Source of the DNA: Dolichospermum sp. DET69 | Lineage (GTDB): Bacteria > Cyanobacteriota > Cyanobacteriia > Cyanobacteriales > Nostocaceae | DNA: 64,000 nucleotides | Assembly (NCBI GenBank): GCA_017355425.1 | Contig: CP070233.1 | Location: 2,025,501 to 2,089,500, forward strand | Direction of reading: 5' to 3' | In this document: one piece after another, positions 59,267 to 64,000 of the stretch | Position numbering within the stretch: the first letter of the stretch is position 1 | How the letters are laid out: the number at the start of each line of letters is the position of its first letter | The notes under the pieces: model-generated | Databases searched by the model: none | What the model was told of the DNA's origin: nothing | What the model saw: the letters and a program-made list of their open reading frames with translations, nothing else | Program-made: the position numbers and the translations under genes

Positions 59267-59586
59267 ATGAGAAATATCAAATTATCATCCAACCAGAAGC
59301 ACAAAAAACCATAGAAGACGCTTATTTCTGGTTTAGTAATATTTCTCACCAAAAGGGTAGAACATGGTTAGAGGGATTATATAAATCTATATTATCCCTA
59401 GAAAAAATGCCTTCTCGTTGTTCTCTAGCATTTGAAAATGATTTTTTTGACCAGGAAATTCGACAACTTATATATGGAAAGGGACGAAACACCTATCGGA
59501 TTATTTTTACAATTGTTGATGATGATGTTCAAATTCTTTTTGTGCGACATTCTGCTCAAAAACCAATGAGCGACGAATCTGAATAA
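59263..59586 (+). CDS. RelE/ParE-family toxin
   Basis: A 107-residue RelE/ParE-type protein: YQIIIQPEAQKTIEDAYFWF at the N-terminus, KMPSRCSLAFEND in the middle, RQLIYGKGRNTYRIIFTI and the final VQILFVRHSAQ strand. It is translationally coupled to the Phd-like antitoxin. A core-repeat copy begins right after the stop codon. Likely an mRNA interferase or gyrase poison; the target cannot be read from sequence. Confidence 0.88.
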   Translation: MNEKYQIIIQPEAQKTIEDAYFWFSNISHQKGRTWLEGLYKSILSLEKMPSRCSLAFENDFFDQEIRQLIYGKGRNTYRIIFTIVDDDVQILFVRHSAQKPMSDESE

Positions 59587-59633
59587 ATCCAAAGAAAAAT
59601 CCTGTAAATCCTGATTCAGACAAAAATATTCAA
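59587..59633. repeat. truncated 'gattcagac' core after the toxin gene
   Basis: Reads aatcctgtaaatcctgattc then agacaaaaatatt, i.e. the core of the 87-base array with its middle missing. The rest of 59634-59883 holds the pnp promoter region; I see no other feature. Confidence 0.75.
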
Positions 59634-59883
59634 ATCATAAAATTCCTTTTTAATGACAGGGGTAATTGCAATACAGTTACTTACCTCTTAATTGATTGAT
59701 GAAATATTATGAAATCGTTCAGCAAAAATATAACTTAGACGACAAACCCAGATATCAAGCCTGTTGTACAGATAACTTAACAAATTTTGTTTTATGTTTG
59801 CTCATTACAGAAGCCGTCTAGAGTGCATAAATGTTAAGATTGCCACAGAGTGAGAATCGCGTAAGAGAAGGAAAAAAAACTGA

Positions 59884-62040
59884 ATGGCAGAATTTGAAAA
59901 GTCAATATCCTTTGATGGACGGGATATTCGACTAACGGTTGGCCTACTAGCCCCCCAAGCAGGTGGGTCGGTTTTGATACAGTCGGGGGATACAACTGTT
60001 TTAGTAACGGCTACAAGGTCAGCAGCGAGGGAAGGCATTGATTTTTTGCCACTGACCGTAGACTACGAAGAAAGATTGTATGCGGCAGGGAGAATTCCAG
60101 GAGGAATTATGCGCCGGGAAGGTCGTCCACCGGAAAAGGCCATTCTTACCAGTCGTCTGATTGACCGTCCACTCCGTCCTTTATTCCCTTCATGGTTACG
60201 GGATGACTTGCAAGTCATGGCAATAACTATGTCAATGGATGAGGAAGTTCCCCCTGATGTGTTAGCGGTGACAGGTGCTTCAATTGCTACCCTCATTGCT
60301 GGAATTCCTTTTAACGGACCAATGGCAGCAGTGCGAGTAGGTTTAGTGGGTGATGATTTTATTATTAACCCTACCTACGCAGAAATTGAAGGCAGTGATT
60401 TGGATTTAATCGTAGCTGGTTCACCTGATGGTGTGATCATGGTGGAAGCGGGTGCAAATCAGTTGCCAGAGCAAGATATTATTGAGGCGATTGATTTTGG
60501 TTACGAAGCTGTCCGGGATTTAATTCAGGCACAGCTAGATTTACTGGATGAACTAGGTCTTAAACTGGTGCAAGAAGCACCACCGGAAGTAGATCAGACC
60601 TTAGAAAACTATATCCGCGATCGCGCTAATGGAGAGATTAAAAAAATCTTGGCGCAATTTGAGTTAACTAAAACTGATCGTGATATAGCTTTAGATGCAG
60701 TTAAAGATAGTATCGCTGCTGAAATCAAAGCTTTACCAGAAGAAGACCCCATTCGCATTGCTGCTACATCAAACTCCAAAGCCCTTGGTAATACATTCAA
60801 AAGCATTACCAAATACTTCATGCGTCTGCAAATTGTCGAAGACAATGTGCGCGTTGATGGACGCAAACTTGATGAAGTCCGCCCTATATCTTGTCGAGTT
60901 GGGATAATACCCAAACGAGTCCATGGCAGCGGGTTATTTAACCGAGGACTCACCCAGGTACTATCAATGTGTACCCTTGGTACTCCCGGAGATGCTCAAA
61001 ATCTCAACGATGACTTGCAACTAGAAAAAACCAAACGTTACCTGCATCACTATAACTTCCCACCCTTCTCCGTCGGCGAAACCAAACCATTACGCGCCCC
61101 TGGTAGACGGGAAATCGGACATGGTGCATTAGCAGAACGGGCATTGTTACCTGTATTACCATCAAAAGAAAAATTTCCCTACGTAATTCGCGTAGTTTCG
61201 GAAGTGCTTTCTTCCAACGGTTCTACTTCCATGGGTTCAGTTTGCGGTTCTAGCCTATCCTTGATGGATGCCGGTGTCCCCATTCTCAAACCTGTGAGTG
61301 GTGCAGCAATGGGCTTGATTAAGGAAGGGGACGAAGTGCGAATCCTCACCGATATTCAAGGCATTGAAGACTTTTTAGGTGACATGGACTTTAAAGTTGC
61401 CGGTACAGATACTGGGATTACTGCTTTGCAAATGGATATGAAAATATCTGGTTTGCCTTTAGAGGTAATTGCCCAAGCTGTCAACCAAGCCAAACCTGCC
61501 CGGTTGCATATTCTGGAAAAAATGCTCCAGACTATTGACACACCTAGGGAAGAAACTTCACCCTATGCCCCACGTCTGTTGACGATCAAAATTGATCCTG
61601 ACATGATTGGTCTGGTTATTGGACCAGGTGGTAAAACCATTAAGGGCATTACTGAAGAAACTGGTGCAAAAATTGACATCCAAGATGATGGAACTGTCAC
61701 CATTTCCGCAGTTGATGAAAACAGGGCTAAGAGAGCGCGGAACATCGTTCAAGGCATGACTCGTAAACTTCATGAAGGTGATGTTTACATAGGTCGTGTA
61801 ACACGGGTTATACCCATTGGTGCTTTTGTCGAATTCTTGCCCGGCAAAGAAGGCATGATTCACATTTCTCAACTCGCTGACTACCGCGTTGGTAAAGTTG
61901 AAGATGAAGTAGCTGTTGGTGATGAGGTGATTGTCAAAGTGCGAGAAATTGACAATAAGGGTCGAATTAACCTGACACGCTTAGGTATTCATCCAGATCA
62001 AGCAGCAGCAGCACGGGAAGCAGCAGCCGTAAACAATTAA
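59884..62040 (+). CDS. pnp: polyribonucleotide nucleotidyltransferase (PNPase)
   Basis: Phosphorolytic 3'-5' exoribonuclease, and in cyanobacteria also the likely maker of heteropolymeric RNA tails. 718 residues with the standard order: two RNase PH-like domains ([20 protein letters not shown] and the second with [15 protein letters not shown]), a helical linker, a KH domain ([20 protein letters not shown] at about 575-594) and an S1 domain ([20 protein letters not shown]). The ATG follows an agagaagg Shine-Dalgarno. Cytoplasmic trimer. Monocistronic with a downstream terminator. Confidence 0.96.
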   Translation: MAEFEKSISFDGRDIRLTVGLLAPQAGGSVLIQSGDTTVLVTATRSAAREGIDFLPLTVDYEERLYAAGRIPGGIMRREGRPPEKAILTSRLIDRPLRPLFPSWLRDDLQVMAITMSMDEEVPPDVLAVTGASIATLIAGIPFNGPMAAVRVGLVGDDFIINPTYAEIEGSDLDLIVAGSPDGVIMVEAGANQLPEQDIIEAIDFGYEAVRDLIQAQLDLLDELGLKLVQEAPPEVDQTLENYIRDRANGEIKKILAQFELTKTDRDIALDAVKDSIAAEIKALPEEDPIRIAATSNSKALGNTFKSITKYFMRLQIVEDNVRVDGRKLDEVRPISCRVGIIPKRVHGSGLFNRGLTQVLSMCTLGTPGDAQNLNDDLQLEKTKRYLHHYNFPPFSVGETKPLRAPGRREIGHGALAERALLPVLPSKEKFPYVIRVVSEVLSSNGSTSMGSVCGSSLSLMDAGVPILKPVSGAAMGLIKEGDEVRILTDIQGIEDFLGDMDFKVAGTDTGITALQMDMKISGLPLEVIAQAVNQAKPARLHILEKMLQTIDTPREETSPYAPRLLTIKIDPDMIGLVIGPGGKTIKGITEETGAKIDIQDDGTVTISAVDENRAKRARNIVQGMTRKLHEGDVYIGRVTRVIPIGAFVEFLPGKEGMIHISQLADYRVGKVEDEVAVGDEVIVKVREIDNKGRINLTRLGIHPDQAAAAREAAAVNN

Positions 62041-62088
62041 ATCGCTGACTGGATTTTAGATTACGAACGAATCGCAAATCTAAAATCC

Positions 62089-62126
62089 GCGATGCCTTGC
62101 TAGTAGGCATCGCTGCCGAATTTTTT
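62089..62126 (+). terminator. terminator of pnp
   Basis: Stem gcgatgcc / ggcatcgc (62089-62096 and 62106-62113) with a nine-base loop, followed after a few bases by a T-run at 62120-62126. It lies about 50 bases after the pnp stop. Confidence 0.75.
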
Positions 62127-62173
62127 ATAATTATTTGCAGTTTACCAATTACTAATTACCAGCCTAAATTAAG

Positions 62174-62203
62174 TTGACATTAGACTTTTTATTACGATAT
62201 AAT
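62174..62203 (+). promoter_or_regulatory. strong sigma-70-type promoter for the small basic protein
   Basis: TTGACA at 62174-62179 and TATAAT at 62198-62203 with an 18-base spacer: both hexamers are perfect consensus. The expected transcript start near 62210 gives a leader of about 115 bases before ATG 62326. Confidence 0.8.
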
Positions 62204-62209
62204 GGTATG

Positions 62210-62303
62210 CTATTTAAAGTGTATTGATTGCTGCACTAGGCTAGAAAAGTATATCATATCGGTAGCTGATATGGCCTAAGTAACGCCTAGATGCCAGTTT
62301 TTT
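62210..62303 (+). promoter_or_regulatory. structured leader, possible attenuator
   Basis: Nested pairings: outer ctaggc (62236-62241) with gcctag (62285-62290), and inner catatc (62255-62260) with gatatg (62268-62273). A T-run (tttttt, about 62298-62303) follows the outer stem by a few bases. The leader could fold as a transcription attenuator or a protein-binding site. Inference from pairing only. Confidence 0.45.
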
Positions 62304-62325
62304 GTTGTTTATTAACGAGGTGAAT

Positions 62326-62499
62326 ATGGCAAAGCGCCGTAACCCCAAAAAAGAAAAGGCGCTACGAAACCAGGCCTACGCCAGAAAGTTTCGTAAACGG
62401 ACCACCACAGGTAGAATGGGCAGAAGATTCCAACAAAGACCGCCCAAGAGTGAAGAGGAAGAAGGAACAGGAGCAGCAGCAATGGACGCTGCTGATTAA
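62326..62499 (+). CDS. small basic conserved cyanobacterial protein
   Basis: A 57-residue protein MAKRRNPKKEKALRNQAYAR ... KFRKRTTTGRMGRRFQQRP with a basic first two-thirds and an acidic tail (KSEEEEGTGAAAMDAAD). Composition suggests RNA or ribosome binding. I recognise it as a conserved cyanobacterial small protein without a known function. The ATG at 62326 has a gaggtg Shine-Dalgarno 5 bases upstream; the ATG at 62302 lies on the T-run side and lacks one. It has a consensus promoter and long leader, features more typical of a highly expressed gene. Confidence 0.75.
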   Translation: MAKRRNPKKEKALRNQAYARKFRKRTTTGRMGRRFQQRPPKSEEEEGTGAAAMDAAD

Positions 62500-62640
62500 T
62501 TTAGCTTAAACAGTAGAAGCCTCTCACCTACCCGATAGGGAGGTGATGAGATGAATACGCATAAGTGACGAATTGACCAACGAGCAAAATTGAGTGTGAG
62601 CGAAATTAGCAATGTTGGTCGGTGAGGAATGAACACTTTC

Positions 62641-62668
62641 TTGACTTTTTCCAAATATTTGATATAAT
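62641..62668 (+). promoter_or_regulatory. promoter inside the IS-like remnant
   Basis: TTGACT at 62641-62646 and TATAAT at 62663-62668, 16-base spacer. In intact relatives this position would drive tnpB. Here it would transcribe the mini-frame and the omega-RNA-like segment. Confidence 0.65.
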
Positions 62669-62749
62669 TTTCGACAGTAGGTGTAACTCAATTAAATGCT
62701 GAAAAGCAGCCTATCAAAAAAGTTAAAAATTATCTCAAAAAGTCCCTAG

Positions 62750-62843
62750 GGCATAGGGCTTTAAAGCTCGGTCAATGTCTTCATAGAAGAGTCGCAAAAG
62801 AAGCCCACACTCACCTGAAAGGGAGTGTGTGGAGTATGTCACC
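62750..62843 (+). ncRNA. orphan omega-RNA-like segment
   Basis: The segment runs from gcatagggctttaaagctcg through gtcaatgtcttcatagaag to the terminal hairpin (cccacactcacctgaaaggg with gagtgtgtgg) ending tatgtcacc. This resembles the 3' scaffold of the guide RNA made from the right end of IS200/IS605 tnpB elements, where the adjoining flank serves as guide. No TnpB is encoded next to it. Assignment is from memory of such ends, so moderate to low confidence. Confidence 0.42.
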
Positions 62844-62875
62844 TGTTTAAATTTTACTTTTTCATATTTTGAATT

Positions 62876-62903
62876 ATAAGGGTGTACTCATGTACACCCT
62901 TAT
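62876..62903. terminator. bidirectional hairpin between the IS remnant and argH
   Basis: Perfect palindrome with arms ataagggtgtac / gtacacccttat and a four-base loop, 43 bases beyond the argH stop codon (minus strand). On the minus strand the descending arm is followed by a T-poor, A-rich stretch (aattcaaaatatg), so termination would be weak; cagttgt repeats lie on the argH side. Confidence 0.55.
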
Positions 62904-62945
62904 TTGTGTCAGTTGTCAGTTGTCAAAAAAAAGAAAGTTTCTTGC

Positions 62946-64000
62946 CTATTTCCCATTGAGTTGAGTCCGGGCATTGAGAATGGCTTGTCTGACTTGTTCA
63001 AAGCCTGTACCACCATAACTGTTGCGGGCTGCAACTACTTGACGTGGAGTTATGGCTTCATAAATATCAGCGGCAAATGCGGGATGGATTTGTTGCCACT
63101 CTTCTAAGTGCAAATCTTTCAGAAGTTTACCAGCGGCAATACTGGTTTTTACCACTTTACCAACGATGTTATAAGCTTCTCGGAAGGGTACACCACGGGC
63201 TGCAAGATAATCTGCGACATCAGTAGCGTTAGCAAAGTCTTCTGTAACTGCTGTGGCCAATCGCTGATAACGAAATTCTAACCCTTCTTGCAGCAAAATT
63301 GTCATTGCTTCTAAACAGGCTTTGACTGTATTCACACTGTCAAATATGCATTCTTTGTCTTCCTGGAGGTCTTTGTTATAAGCCAGAGGTAAACCCTTCA
63401 TAATTACTAACATAGCTTGAAGATGACCAAAGACTCGCCCTGTTTTACCTCTAACTAATTCTGGTACGTCGGGATTTTTCTTTTGGGGCATGATGCTAGA
63501 ACCTGTAGCACAACTATCTTTGAGTGTGACGAAGCGAAATTCTTCTGATGCCCACAGAATTACTTCTTCAGAAAGACGGCTGAGGTGAACCATGATAATA
63601 CTAGCAGCACAGAGGAATTCTATGGCAAAGTCGCGATCGCTAACTCCGTCCAAACTGTTAGCATAAACATGATCGAAATGCAATAATTTGGCTGTATAGT
63701 GGCGGTCAATGGGAAAAGTTGTTCCCGCTAAAGCACCACAACCCAAGGGAGAGATATTCACTCGGCTACAAACATCCTCCAGGCGTTCCCAGTCCCGTTG
63801 TGCCATCTGAAAGTATGCCAGCAAATGATGAGCTAAACTCACAGGCTGGGCGCGTTGCAGGTGGGTATAGCCAGGAATTAGGGTTTCGACATTTTTTTCA
63901 GCTATATCAACTAAGACTGTCTGAAAGTCCCGTAATTGCTGGCGGATTTGGTGAATTTGATCGCGGAGGTACAATCTCGTATCAGTACCTACTTGGTCAT
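62946..64000 (-). CDS. argH: argininosuccinate lyase, 5' end beyond the window
   Basis: Last step of arginine synthesis: argininosuccinate to arginine and fumarate. The frame is open to the window edge; from position 63998 it reads [14 protein letters not shown], the conserved segment following the N-terminal part, so roughly the first 110 residues are missing. The signature [16 protein letters not shown] is at about 63495-63450 and the catalytic-region [20 protein letters not shown] near 63880. An apparent TTG start at 63974 is internal. The C-terminus [20 protein letters not shown] is normal. Confidence 0.93.
   Translation of the reverse strand, partial: DQVGTDTRLYLRDQIHQIRQQLRDFQTVLVDIAEKNVETLIPGYTHLQRAQPVSLAHHLLAYFQMAQRDWERLEDVCSRVNISPLGCGALAGTTFPIDRHYTAKLLHFDHVYANSLDGVSDRDFAIEFLCAASIIMVHLSRLSEEVILWASEEFRFVTLKDSCATGSSIMPQKKNPDVPELVRGKTGRVFGHLQAMLVIMKGLPLAYNKDLQEDKECIFDSVNTVKACLEAMTILLQEGLEFRYQRLATAVTEDFANATDVADYLAARGVPFREAYNIVGKVVKTSIAAGKLLKDLHLEEWQQIHPAFAADIYEAITPRQVVAARNSYGGTGFEQVRQAILNARTQLNGK

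Larger units (their letters stand above)
62515..62843 (+). mobile_element. gutted IS200/IS605-like element
   Basis: Left part with hairpins (tcacctaccc/gggaggtga, and gaccaacgagc/gcaatgttggtc), an internal promoter at 62641-62668, a mini-frame of 17 codons (62696-62749, MLKSSLSKKLKIISKSP) and the right-end segment 62750-62843. The right end resembles the 3' portion of cyanobacterial tnpB elements. All of the tnpB body is missing. A solo right end lies at 45762-45802. Boundaries approximate. Confidence 0.6.

Noticed and set aside
63972-63974. TTG start of argH
   Set aside because: The frame stays open to the window edge and reads conserved ArgH sequence before this codon, so the gene simply runs off the window.

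Overview
This is cyanobacterial chromosome, most likely from a filamentous Nostocales organism of the Anabaena/Dolichospermum/Aphanizomenon/Nostoc kind. The evidence is the gene set: crtB-pds, phosphoribulokinase, a petH with an N-terminal phycobilisome-linker domain, a CAAD/CURT1-like protein, an hps (hormogonium polysaccharide) pseudopilin locus, xisH/xisI and DUF2358. The DNA is AT-rich, carries scattered GCGATCGC (HIP1) octamers, and has intergenic regions packed with heptanucleotide repeats, hairpin repeats and MITE-like elements. I saw no rRNA, tRNA, CRISPR array or intact transposase.

Layout. 0-2.4 kb: carotenoid operon pds-crtB, with pds broken by a one-base poly-G frameshift. 2.9-5.7 kb: an RlpA-like wall protein and a GH3 hexosaminidase. 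5.8-8.2 kb: a type II restriction-modification pair and a small antitoxin-like protein. 8.4-14.5 kb: mutL, a rhodanese-fold protein lacking its cysteine, an adenosine-deaminase-family protein, DUF2358, an exported pentapeptide-repeat protein, and metK, which probably starts at TTG. 14.8-20.5 kb: an accessory island with a CHAT-protease/AAA protein, an AAA-transmembrane-solute-binding receptor, a ParE/antitoxin pair and a Trypco1-like protein. I consider this the best candidate for an undescribed signalling or conflict system. 20.7-21.6 kb: tandem array of 87-bp repeats. 21.7-26.5 kb: prk, petH (with a minisatellite in its linker) and hom. 26.5-29.3 kb: repeat-rich intergenic DNA around a CAAD protein.

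29.3-33.7 kb: pcrA/uvrD helicase, a DUF4351/Rpn-type protein and a MazEF-like pair. 34.0-47.1 kb: two parallel minor-pilin sets. One is a PilV/FimT/PilW-like operon diverging from a PilX-like protein. The other is hpsA followed by three Hps pseudopilins and a TPR protein. 47.2-50.7 kb: duplicated MITEs, a small conserved protein, a lipase-like hydrolase and a 2OG-Fe(II) oxygenase. 50.7-55.8 kb: a SNF2 helicase and a membrane Ser/Thr kinase. 56.1-59.6 kb: an orphan antitoxin, a large inverted pair of repeat arrays, xisI-xisH, an unknown gene and a Phd/ParE pair. 59.9-64.0 kb: pnp, a small basic protein with a strong promoter and structured leader, a gutted IS200/IS605-like element that keeps a promoter and an omega-RNA-like 3' end, and the 3' part of argH.

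Housekeeping genes alternate with accessory blocks, and the repeats concentrate beside the accessory blocks. Three toxin-antitoxin pairs, two solitary antitoxin-like genes, one restriction-modification pair, xisHI and the CHAT island make this a defence- and repeat-rich stretch. All family assignments come from reading motifs by eye, without database searches.
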